This document shows, one piece after another, positions 19,786 to 27,020 of a DNA stretch of 64,000 nucleotides (the stretch's first letter is position 1; every line of letters starts with the position of its first letter). The position numbers and the translations under genes are program-made. The notes beneath the pieces are model-generated. The model was not told the origin of the DNA, searched no databases, and saw nothing but the letters and a program-made list of their open reading frames with translations. This stretch comes from Roseibium sp. HPY-6 (GTDB taxonomy: Bacteria > Pseudomonadota > Alphaproteobacteria > Rhizobiales > Stappiaceae): NCBI RefSeq assembly GCF_040530035.1, contig NZ_JBEWCD010000003.1:717501-781500 (forward strand). The letters are read 5' to 3'.

Positions 19786-20691
19786 TTATTCCACAGCGTC
19801 CAGAAACGTGCTGATTTCATGTGCGAGCCATGTTCGGAATGCCTTGATCTTTGGCGTGTTTCTGAATGCGTGGGAATATGTGAGCCAGTAAGCCCTTCCG
19901 TCGCTGCAGGTTATGTCGAACGGACGGATCAACTGACCGTTCTTCTCCGCATCCCGAAAAAACGCGGGTGTGACCATGGCAACACCGTGTCCGGCGATCG
20001 CGGCTGTCGCTTCCAGAACCTGCGGGCCGAAGGTCTGGCCCGGGAGATCACCAATGTCGGTCGCGTCGACCCCGGCCGAACCAAACCAACGGATCCACCA
20101 GGGGTCGAGGCCGCCAAGTATGGGCAGTTTGAGAAGGTCTTCCGGACGCGTGATCCCTCCGATGCTCTCGGCAAGAGCCGGGCTCAACATCGGCGTGAAT
20201 TCAACGTCTATCAGCTTGTGACACTCAAGATCGGGCCAATCCCCACGGCCGCTCCTGATCGCGACGTCGATAATACCGGAATGGAAGTCAACCAGGGTTT
20301 CACTCACTTCCAGCCTCACGGCGATTCCCGGGTGCGCGATCTGAAACTGCCCCAGTCTTTCTGCAAGAAAATTCGTTGCAAAGGTCGGGATGACGCTCAT
20401 GGTAAGCGTTCCCTGTGCATTGCCTTGAGCCTCCGCAAAAGCGTCGGCGATCAAATTCAGCGCATCGCCCGTCTTCTTGGCCAACGCCGTGCCGACCTGT
20501 GTCAGCTCAACGCCTCTCGGTTTGCGGTGAAACAGGGGTTGTCCGACACGTTCCTCCAGCACCTTGATCTGATAGCTGACGGCGGCCTGGGTGAGGCCCA
20601 ACTCGTTGCCGGCACGTGTAAAGCTGCCATGGCGGGCAGCGGACTCGAACGCCCTGACGGAGGCAAGCGGGGGAAGCTGCGAACGGGCCAT
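19786..20691 (-). CDS. LysR-family regulator (GcvA-like group)
   Basis: 301 residues. HTH at about 5-65 (PPLASVRAFESAARHGSF, TQAAVSYQIKVLEE), then the effector domain with GVAMVTPAFFRDAEKNGQLI. The Pro-Pro-Leu start and DPWWIRWF segment resemble the GcvA group. It is divergent from the small DUF1127 gene with a 100-base shared gap. Confidence 0.9.
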   Translation of the reverse strand: MARSQLPPLASVRAFESAARHGSFTRAGNELGLTQAAVSYQIKVLEERVGQPLFHRKPRGVELTQVGTALAKKTGDALNLIADAFAEAQGNAQGTLTMSVIPTFATNFLAERLGQFQIAHPGIAVRLEVSETLVDFHSGIIDVAIRSGRGDWPDLECHKLIDVEFTPMLSPALAESIGGITRPEDLLKLPILGGLDPWWIRWFGSAGVDATDIGDLPGQTFGPQVLEATAAIAGHGVAMVTPAFFRDAEKNGQLIRPFDITCSDGRAYWLTYSHAFRNTPKIKAFRTWLAHEISTFLDAVE

Positions 20692-20791
20692 TCATAAATC
20701 TCACTAATGGGTGTCTGTGCCGGATTTGTTTGATAATTCGAATTTTATCCCGAGAATCTGGGGAAGTAATAGAAAAATATGGATCTCGAAC

Positions 20792-20992
20792 ATGCCCATC
20801 AAGATCACGAAAGCTATTAATGGCCTTAGGCCATGTGCATGGCGTCAGTTTTTCAGTTTCACAAAACGCAAAAAACCGCGCGTGCATATTCGAAGTCTGT
20901 CAAATCACCTGAGGACAGACATTGGCCTGTGCCGCGAAGACGTCTCAAGCGCCAGGGATAGAGCGTATGTACGCTTCGATCACTGGCACTAG
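20792..20992 (+). CDS. DUF1127-family small protein
   Basis: 66 residues from the ATG at 20792; a longer in-frame start exists at 20711. The C-terminal part (residues about 36-58, LSNHLRTDIGLCREDV) matches the DUF1127 pattern LSDxxLxDIGLxRxDI, common in alphaproteobacteria. The N-terminal half is basic (KRKKPRVHIR). Known DUF1127 proteins take part in RNA turnover, phosphate and stress adaptation. It ends about 85 bases before the end of the clpP-like gene, which is on the other strand. Confidence 0.7.
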   Translation: MPIKITKAINGLRPCAWRQFFSFTKRKKPRVHIRSLSNHLRTDIGLCREDVSSARDRAYVRFDHWH

Positions 20993-21075
20993 GAAATCGG
21001 GTTTTTTCAACCGGGTGACAAACCGCAAGTAAGAACAGGCAGGCAAAACGTGACGGACCCCGACGACCGAAAAGG

Positions 21076-21696
21076 TCAGCCGACGTCCCGTTCTGAAATG
21101 ATCCGGTCGATCAGACCCCAATCGAGCGCTTCTTCAGGTGTCATGAACCTGTCGCGCTCAAGAGCACTTGCGAACGCGTCGAAATCGCGATGGCAATGCG
21201 TCGCATAAAGATTTGTCATCTTTGCCTTGGTACGCTGGATCTCTTCGGAATGAATTAGCATATCCGTTGCCTGCCCCTGAAAGCCGCCCGAGGGTTGATG
21301 GATCAGGATGTTGGCGTTCGGCAGCGCGGACCGTTCGCCAGGTTCTCCCGCCATCAATAGAAACGAGCCCATCGATCGGGCCGTTCCCATGCAAAGCGTG
21401 TGTACCGGCGCCTTGATGAATTGCATCGTGTCATACATCGCAAATCCGCTGGTCACGACGCCGCCCGGTGAATTGATATAAAACTGTATCGGTTTCTTCG
21501 AACTCTCAGCTTCCAGAAAGAGCAACTGAGCGCAGATGAGAGCTGAGACCGTGTCGTTGACTTCCCCATTCAGGAAGATGATCCGGTCCCGCAACAACCT
21601 TGAAAAGATATCGAATGACCTTTCGCCGCGGTTTGACTGTTCAACCACCATAGGGACGAGTTGCATCGTTTCGCGCATCGGCGAATTCCTTTCCAT
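21076..21696 (-). CDS. clpP: ClpP-family protease subunit, divergent paralogue
   Basis: 206 residues with the complete catalytic set: Ser108 in TARSMGSF, His133 in [15 protein letters not shown] and an Asp at 182 ([17 protein letters not shown]). The oxyanion-hole [11 protein letters not shown] is intact. The core nevertheless differs from the usual ClpP, for example [11 protein letters not shown] in place of GQAASMGSLLL. No clpX, clpA or tig lies nearby. It is therefore likely an accessory paralogue that may mix with the main ClpP. Confidence 0.88.
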   Translation of the reverse strand: MERNSPMRETMQLVPMVVEQSNRGERSFDIFSRLLRDRIIFLNGEVNDTVSALICAQLLFLEAESSKKPIQFYINSPGGVVTSGFAMYDTMQFIKAPVHTLCMGTARSMGSFLLMAGEPGERSALPNANILIHQPSGGFQGQATDMLIHSEEIQRTKAKMTNLYATHCHRDFDAFASALERDRFMTPEEALDWGLIDRIISERDVG

Positions 21697-21722
21697 CTCG
21701 GATTCAGGTGTCGGCTTGGCCG

Positions 21723-22082
21723 TCAGGCAGCCTGCATCAGCGCCAGGCCGTTTTCGTTTGCGGCATCTGAGGTCTGCAGGCTCTTCGGCATTTCGATCAG
21801 CTTATGAGTGATCCTGAAAAGTGTGTTGCCGCCGTCGTCCGGCTCGATCTGAAACGTAACCGTGCTCTCAAGAAAGGGCGGCTGGCGTTCCCGCATGGTG
21901 AAGCTGATTTCGCGGCCTGGGACAATTGAACTCGGTCGAGGGTCCTTCAGGTCGGAACCGGGCAGCCATCGTTCCCGCAGCTCGGATTGACTGATCGCAC
22001 GCCAGACTTTCTCCGGCGGGGCGTCGAGTATGCACTCAAAGGCCAATTCGGGTTCGGGAGTTTCCAGATCCGTCTCGCTCAC
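21723..22082 (-). CDS. SRPBCC/AHSA1-family ligand-binding-type protein
   Basis: 119 residues. The START/SRPBCC beginning [28 protein letters not shown] and the end [12 protein letters not shown] are typical of short AHSA1-like proteins. It overlaps the upstream ArsR gene by 4 bases, so they form a two-gene operon; ArsR plus SRPBCC pairs are common. Function unknown. Confidence 0.82.
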   Translation of the reverse strand: MSETDLETPEPELAFECILDAPPEKVWRAISQSELRERWLPGSDLKDPRPSSIVPGREISFTMRERQPPFLESTVTFQIEPDDGGNTLFRITHKLIEMPKSLQTSDAANENGLALMQAA

Positions 22083-22393
22083 TGGTCCATTTCCTTCAGC
22101 AGGTTGTTCAGATCGTCAATTCTTGCGGGCCAGTAGGCGCGGTACTTCATCATCCATTTTGCAATGAGCTGCAGACCCTCGGGATTGACCTCGTAATTCG
22201 TGAAGCGCCCGTGACGTTGCGCGAGAACAAGGCCGGCGTCCCGCAGGACAGCAAGGTGCTGCGACATGGCCGGTTGGCTGATCATCATGCCCTCGCGCAA
22301 GGCGCTCGCATTCAATCCGCCATGGGCAAGCTTTTCGAAAATCGCGCGCCGCGTCGGGTCTGCCAGGGCCCGGAAGATATCGTTTTCAGTCAT
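22079..22393 (-). CDS. ArsR-family repressor
   Basis: 104 residues from ATG 22393 (MTENDIFRALADPTRRAIFEKL). The winged HTH is complete: ASALREGMMISQPAMSQHLAVLRDAGLV. No obvious metal-binding CXC motif is seen, so it is more like the non-metal ArsR regulators found next to SRPBCC proteins. A palindrome just upstream of the start (22400-22419) is a likely autoregulatory site. Confidence 0.9.
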   Translation of the reverse strand: MTENDIFRALADPTRRAIFEKLAHGGLNASALREGMMISQPAMSQHLAVLRDAGLVLAQRHGRFTNYEVNPEGLQLIAKWMMKYRAYWPARIDDLNNLLKEMDQ

Positions 22394-22399
22394 GCTAAT

Positions 22400-22419
22400 A
22401 CATAAGCAGATACTTATGT
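22400..22419. promoter_or_regulatory. Palindrome upstream of the ArsR gene, candidate operator
   Basis: acataag and cttatgt, 7-bp arms separated by six bases (cagata), lying seven bases before the start codon. Its size and position fit an ArsR-dimer operator. No experimental support is available here. Confidence 0.55.
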
Positions 22420-22717
22420 GATTCGCAATTGAATTTCGAAAACCAGCCTGAAATTGCGTAGCTCCGGCCACCCGCGAATTAAGAGGGGCGAAAAAAACTC
22501 CATATTTTTCAATGCCTTAAGAGAAAGGACTTTGTGATGTGCGTTGACGCACGACCGTCCTGCACAGGCTCGGCTTCTTGCGCGTTGGATGCGTCTCTAT
22601 CTCCTGTCCGAACTGAAACAGGCGCCGGTCGATTGCGGCTGACCAGGCGCGCTGAGGTGACATCAACTGGCTTCATCTGAGTGGTGCCGGAAACCCGATT
22701 CGCAAACGGAGTATCGG
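22420..22717. other. Divergent intergenic region, no gene seen
   Basis: About 300 bases between the ArsR operon and the secreted helical-repeat protein. It presumably holds both promoters; a T-rich stretch near 22495-22512 is visible. No open frame has a credible start. Confidence 0.5.
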
Positions 22718-24556
22718 ATGAGTTTTTTCAATTTCCATTTGCGAAACCTCGGTTTTGCCTTTGCGCTCGCCGCAACACCTGTCACGGCGCAGGACCTGTC
22801 GATTGAGGCATGTCTTGCGGACCCGAAAGCTCCTTGTGTCGACGTCTTCATCGAGTCCTTGATGAATGAGCTTGAACAAACACCGGAGCGTGCGCTGGAC
22901 GGCGAACATGTTTCTCGTATCGCCAACATGCTGGCGTTCTCACCTCGCCTCGATCAGGCTGCGCAGTTCGCTCAATATCTGAATGATTTTGATCGGAACA
23001 GCACGCTCGCAAGGATCGCCTCACGCCATGCGAAATTGGGTGAGATAGATGAAGCGCGGCGGGTCATGCAGCAAGTCACGACAACGCATGACCTGGACAA
23101 TATTCGCATGGAGCTTTCATTTGCAGAGACAAAACAGGGTGACTTGGCAGCCGCTCGAAAGGTCATCAGCGAGATCGAAGCCCAGCCGATCCGCGATGGC
23201 GCGTTAAGTGCGCTGGCAGACCGTCTGATCGATACAGAAGACTTTGGAGCTGCGATTGGAACGAGCAGGCAATCGAGCGATCCAATGCTGCGGTCCTTTA
23301 TCCTGGTGCGCGTGGTGACCCATACCGCCGAGCCAAAATGGATGGATCAGGCGATCGAGGTAACCAGGCAGATAGAAGATCCGGCCAGCCGCGTTCGAGG
23401 CGTTGCACGACTGGCCGAAGTTCTGATTTCTGTAGATGAGAAGGCCCGCGCCATTGCGTTGTTCGACGAAGCCGAGGCGGAGGTTCAAAACCTTAAGGAC
23501 GATGATCCGCAAAAGCAGACTCTGCGGGCCACGGTCTATGCGCACATGGTTGCGGCAGGGTTGTTCGACCGGGTCTTGCCGTCCGTTGAGATGCTCGTGG
23601 ATGTCAGGGAGAAAACCAACCTGCTCACCTATATTGCCCTGGAGCACGAAAAGCGCGGTGACGCTGTTTTGGCGGAACGACTGTTCGAACAAAGTATTGC
23701 AGCAGCGCTTGACGTCGGTGATGCAGAATCGCGCGATAAAGAGCTTGCCTTCGTTCTCTCCCGCCTGTCGCGTCTGAATATTCCCTTGCGCGAGTCGGGA
23801 CCAATGCTTGCCGGGAAGATCAAGGATCCCAAGAAAAGGGGTGAAACAATCCTCCTCCTTGCAATGAGGTTCGCGCAACTCGACCGTTTCGGATTTGCAG
23901 AAAGGCTGATGCGTCCGATTGAGCATCAGACGGTTCGTGTGAATGGCCTGATGAACCTCGCATGGCTGCTCGCGCAAAAGGAAAGGGAGGCTCAGGCAAA
24001 AGCCGTTTACAACGACGTGATCGCGGAAATCGAAACATCAGGCGGCTTGGGCGCTTTGCAGACGGCTACCAGAGACCAGGTGCTCGCCACCGGGGCAAAA
24101 CTTGGCGACTTTGAACGGATACACCACATGGCGCTCCAGATTTCAGACCGCCAGGACCGGATAATGACGCTGTCGGACATTGCGCTCGCGGCGCTTGATG
24201 CTGGCCTTGAAACGCAGGGGCGCGGCTGGTTGCATGAGGCTGCTCGCCAGGCAAACGGCGCGGCAAAAGAAATGAGCCGCACCGACCTACTCTATCGGCT
24301 CAGCTTTCAAGCCAACAGAATTGGCGGACTTGAGGAGATGCTCGAGCTGGTTGCACTCATTGAAGAAGGTGAAATGCGCCAGTTGTTCATCTATGAAGTC
24401 GCGCGAAACTGGCTTGGCATCTATGAGAAAGCTCCGGACGCACGTGCACTGATCAATCGATACGGGTCCGCCGAGACGATCAACGCTTTTCGTGAACGTG
24501 ACATCGAGGTGACCCTGGCTCGGGCACTCATGGACGAGGGTGAGAACACCGAATGA
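22718..24556 (+). CDS. Secreted helical-repeat (TPR-like) protein, function unknown
   Basis: 612 residues. The N-terminus is a signal peptide (FNFHLRNLGFAFALAATPVTAQ, cleavage after TAQ or ATPVTA), then only alpha-helical sequence with TPR-like repeat units (for example GEIDEARRVMQQVTTTHD and GDLAAARKVISEIEAQP). Likely periplasmic. The repeats are poorly conserved, which fits a scaffolding role. No neighbours point to a function. The start at ATG 22718 has GGAGTATCGG upstream. Confidence 0.78.
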   Translation: MSFFNFHLRNLGFAFALAATPVTAQDLSIEACLADPKAPCVDVFIESLMNELEQTPERALDGEHVSRIANMLAFSPRLDQAAQFAQYLNDFDRNSTLARIASRHAKLGEIDEARRVMQQVTTTHDLDNIRMELSFAETKQGDLAAARKVISEIEAQPIRDGALSALADRLIDTEDFGAAIGTSRQSSDPMLRSFILVRVVTHTAEPKWMDQAIEVTRQIEDPASRVRGVARLAEVLISVDEKARAIALFDEAEAEVQNLKDDDPQKQTLRATVYAHMVAAGLFDRVLPSVEMLVDVREKTNLLTYIALEHEKRGDAVLAERLFEQSIAAALDVGDAESRDKELAFVLSRLSRLNIPLRESGPMLAGKIKDPKKRGETILLLAMRFAQLDRFGFAERLMRPIEHQTVRVNGLMNLAWLLAQKEREAQAKAVYNDVIAEIETSGGLGALQTATRDQVLATGAKLGDFERIHHMALQISDRQDRIMTLSDIALAALDAGLETQGRGWLHEAARQANGAAKEMSRTDLLYRLSFQANRIGGLEEMLELVALIEEGEMRQLFIYEVARNWLGIYEKAPDARALINRYGSAETINAFRERDIEVTLARALMDEGENTE

Positions 24557-24566
24557 GTGGGCGGAG

Positions 24567-24621
24567 GTGCCCGCAGCCAACCCGTGACGCCATTGAATGG
24601 GGCGCGGACGGCTGCGGGCAC
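24567..24621 (+). terminator. Inverted repeat downstream of the helical-repeat gene
   Basis: gtgcccgcagcc (24567-24578) and ggctgcgggcac (24610-24621) are perfect 12-bp complements with a 31-base loop. The sequence after it (ttctcggt) is not a strong T run, so it may be a terminator or a structural element at the end of the transcript. Confidence 0.55.
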
Positions 24622-24816
24622 TTCTCGGTGACAGGGTTCCGGTCAGGATAGGCAAAATTCACTACAAAGTGCGCCTGAACGTGACGGTCTGCCGGAGACA
24701 TGTGCTACTGTTTTGGGGAATTTTTACAAAGTGCCACTACTACTCCGTGTGATCGACACATTCGGTCGGCCCACAGTCTCGTTTCCCGGTCGGCTCAATC
24801 CATCACGTTGCAGACG

Positions 24817-26091
24817 ATGCCAATTCCACCCAAGACACTCCATTTTTTGCGAAAACTGAAAGCTGCTGCTGATCCAAGAGAAATCGCCGCGCGCCTGTCG
24901 CCTCGCCCGGATGCGCCAGCACCATTAATGACCTTGCCCAGACCCTCCGGATCCGCAATCGCCCGGATCTGGTCGCGGCTGACGCAAGCCGGTGTTCCGG
25001 AGACTGCAAGAGCAATCCTTGCTGACGACAGTACACTTGCCGAAGTCGACCACTATGCCGGCAATATCGAGAATATGGTTGGAACGGTGAAAGTACCGGT
25101 CGGGGTGATTGGGCCGCTGCGGGTCAACGGTGTTTTCGCTCAAGATGACTATTTCGTCCCGCTGGCAACAACCGAGGCGGCCCTTGTTGCGTCCTATGCC
25201 CGCGGCGCCAAGGCGGTTGGCAAATCCGGTGGCATCAGCGTTGCGACCCTCGGAGAAGGCATCCTCCGTTCGCCAGCCTTCCGCTTCGATTCGATTGCGA
25301 ATGCCGGCCTGTTTGTCAATTGGGCAATAACATCTGCCAATGATCTGGTTGCTGCAGCAGAAGCAACGACGCGTTTCGGCAAGTTGCTTTCGATCGATCC
25401 GGTCATTGACGGTGAAATCGTCTTTTTGATGTGCCGTTACGAAACCGGAGACGCGGCCGGGCAAAACATGGTGACGTTCGCGACCGAAGCGCTTTGCAGG
25501 CACGCACTTCAGTCATCACCGGTTCAGCCGAAATCCTGGTTTCTGGAGGCCAATTTCTCGGGCGACAAAAAGGCCAGCTTTCTGGGAACGATGCTGGGCA
25601 GGGGACGCCGCGTAACGGCTCAGGTGGATGTTCCGGAAGATGTAGTTGAAACAACGCTTGGGTCTCCGATCGATCAGATACTCGAATATGGCCGCATTGC
25701 CAATCTGGGCGCGTTGATGACGGGCCAGGTCGGCGCACAGGCGCATTTCGCCAATGGCCTTGCAGCGCTTTACCTGGCGACCGGACAGGATGTTGCCTGT
25801 GTTGCGGAATCGGCGGTCGGTTTTACACGCATGGAACGGAGTGAGACCGGGTTACTCGTAACCGTGACCTTGCCGAACCTGATACTCGGCACGGTGGGCG
25901 GCGGAACGCAGCTGCCCTCGCAAGCTGCGGGTCTCGACATTCTGGGACTGCGAGGCACGGGGAAGGCACCGGCACTGGCCGAAGTTGCAGCAGCGCTTTG
26001 TTTGTGCGGCGAACTCTCCTTGACGGCCGCGGTTGCCGGGGGGCAGTTCGGCAGCGCTCACAAGCGGCTCGCCCGGGGCAAGAACGCATGA
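24817..26091 (+). CDS. Class I 3-hydroxy-3-methylglutaryl-CoA reductase
   Basis: 424 residues from ATG 24817 (ribosome-binding site weak; upstream in-frame starts have none). It reduces HMG-CoA to mevalonate with NAD(P)H. All four catalytic residues of the family are visible: Glu120 (ATTEA), Lys251/252 (SGDKK), Asp325 (TGQD) and His415 (GSAHK). The substrate and cofactor motifs ENMVGTVKVPVG, GDAAGQNMV and GTVGGGTQLPSQ are intact. The sequence and length fit class I (archaeal/eukaryotic type), not the degradative class II. First gene of a seven-gene operon that begins with a 4-base overlap to the next gene. Unusual, since alphaproteobacteria normally make isoprenoids by the MEP pathway. Confidence 0.93.
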   Translation: MPIPPKTLHFLRKLKAAADPREIAARLSPRPDAPAPLMTLPRPSGSAIARIWSRLTQAGVPETARAILADDSTLAEVDHYAGNIENMVGTVKVPVGVIGPLRVNGVFAQDDYFVPLATTEAALVASYARGAKAVGKSGGISVATLGEGILRSPAFRFDSIANAGLFVNWAITSANDLVAAAEATTRFGKLLSIDPVIDGEIVFLMCRYETGDAAGQNMVTFATEALCRHALQSSPVQPKSWFLEANFSGDKKASFLGTMLGRGRRVTAQVDVPEDVVETTLGSPIDQILEYGRIANLGALMTGQVGAQAHFANGLAALYLATGQDVACVAESAVGFTRMERSETGLLVTVTLPNLILGTVGGGTQLPSQAAGLDILGLRGTGKAPALAEVAAALCLCGELSLTAAVAGGQFGSAHKRLARGKNA

Positions 26092-27020
26092 CCGGTCACG
26101 CCGAAAATGAAGCGTCTGTTCTCGCCCGGCTTTGGATCTATCAATCCGAACGGTTTCCGCTGATCCAGACCGTTCCGTTACTGGGCGCGTTTTCGGCAGC
26201 ATCGGTGACGGCCTCCGCCCGGCTTGCCGAGCGGCCGCTGCCGGGCGTCGATGCGTATCTCGTGGCGTTTTTGATCGTTATGGTGTTCTTCTGGCAAATG
26301 CGGGCGCTCGATGAGATCAAGGACGCAGATATCGACCAGCGCTATCGTCCGGAACGGCCTATTCCGCGCGGCTTGGTTTCGCTCAAGCTGATCCTCTGGC
26401 TTGCGGGCGCCGCCGTTGTTCCCGCTGCCTTTTCCGCCTATGCCCTTTCGCCGGGTGTGCTTTACCTGGTTCTGCTGGTCTGGGCGTGGCTTGGGTTGAT
26501 GGCGTTTGAATTTTTCGCGCCTGATTTTCTACGCAAATCGCCAGGGCTCTACCTCGTGTCGCACATGGCGATCATGCCGCTGATCGATCTTGTTCTGACC
26601 GGGTGTGAGTGGGTCCCCGCTGGCTCGGTCCCGGAGGGTATCTGGACCTTTCTGCTGATGAGCTTCTGCAATGGATGCGTCATCGAATTCGGCCGCAAGA
26701 TCTGGGCACCGGAACAGGAGCGCGAAGGTGTTGAGACCTACAGTTCTTCCTGGGGAATCGCCCGCTCGCTCAGTGCGCTTGCGGTTGCAACGGGCGTCGC
26801 GTTTCTCTCGCTGGTGATCTGCGGCATCTATTTGGATCGGCCCCTGGTCACCGCGATATGCGGACTTGTGTTTCTGTTGCCGTTTGCCTTCGTCCTGGTG
26901 GACTTTGCACGGACCCCAGACAGGAAACGTCAAAAGCGGTTGGAAACGCTCTCCGGCCTATGGGTGCTCGCCTGCTATCTGGCCGCAGCGTTCGCGCCCA
27001 GCCTTGGAGGTCAGACGTGA
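26088..27020 (+). CDS. UbiA-family prenyltransferase
   Basis: 310 residues with about eight hydrophobic segments. The Asp-rich prenyl-diphosphate site reads DEIKDADIDQRYRPERPIPRG (about residues 75-95 of the frame), matching the NDxxDxxxD type of the family with D for N. A second, weaker Asp-rich region is seen near GRKIWAPEQEREGVETYSSS. It transfers a prenyl group to an acceptor in the inner membrane. It overlaps HMG-CoA reductase and the following gene by 4 bases each, so the three are translated together. Acceptor unknown. Confidence 0.88.
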   Translation: MTGHAENEASVLARLWIYQSERFPLIQTVPLLGAFSAASVTASARLAERPLPGVDAYLVAFLIVMVFFWQMRALDEIKDADIDQRYRPERPIPRGLVSLKLILWLAGAAVVPAAFSAYALSPGVLYLVLLVWAWLGLMAFEFFAPDFLRKSPGLYLVSHMAIMPLIDLVLTGCEWVPAGSVPEGIWTFLLMSFCNGCVIEFGRKIWAPEQEREGVETYSSSWGIARSLSALAVATGVAFLSLVICGIYLDRPLVTAICGLVFLLPFAFVLVDFARTPDRKRQKRLETLSGLWVLACYLAAAFAPSLGGQT

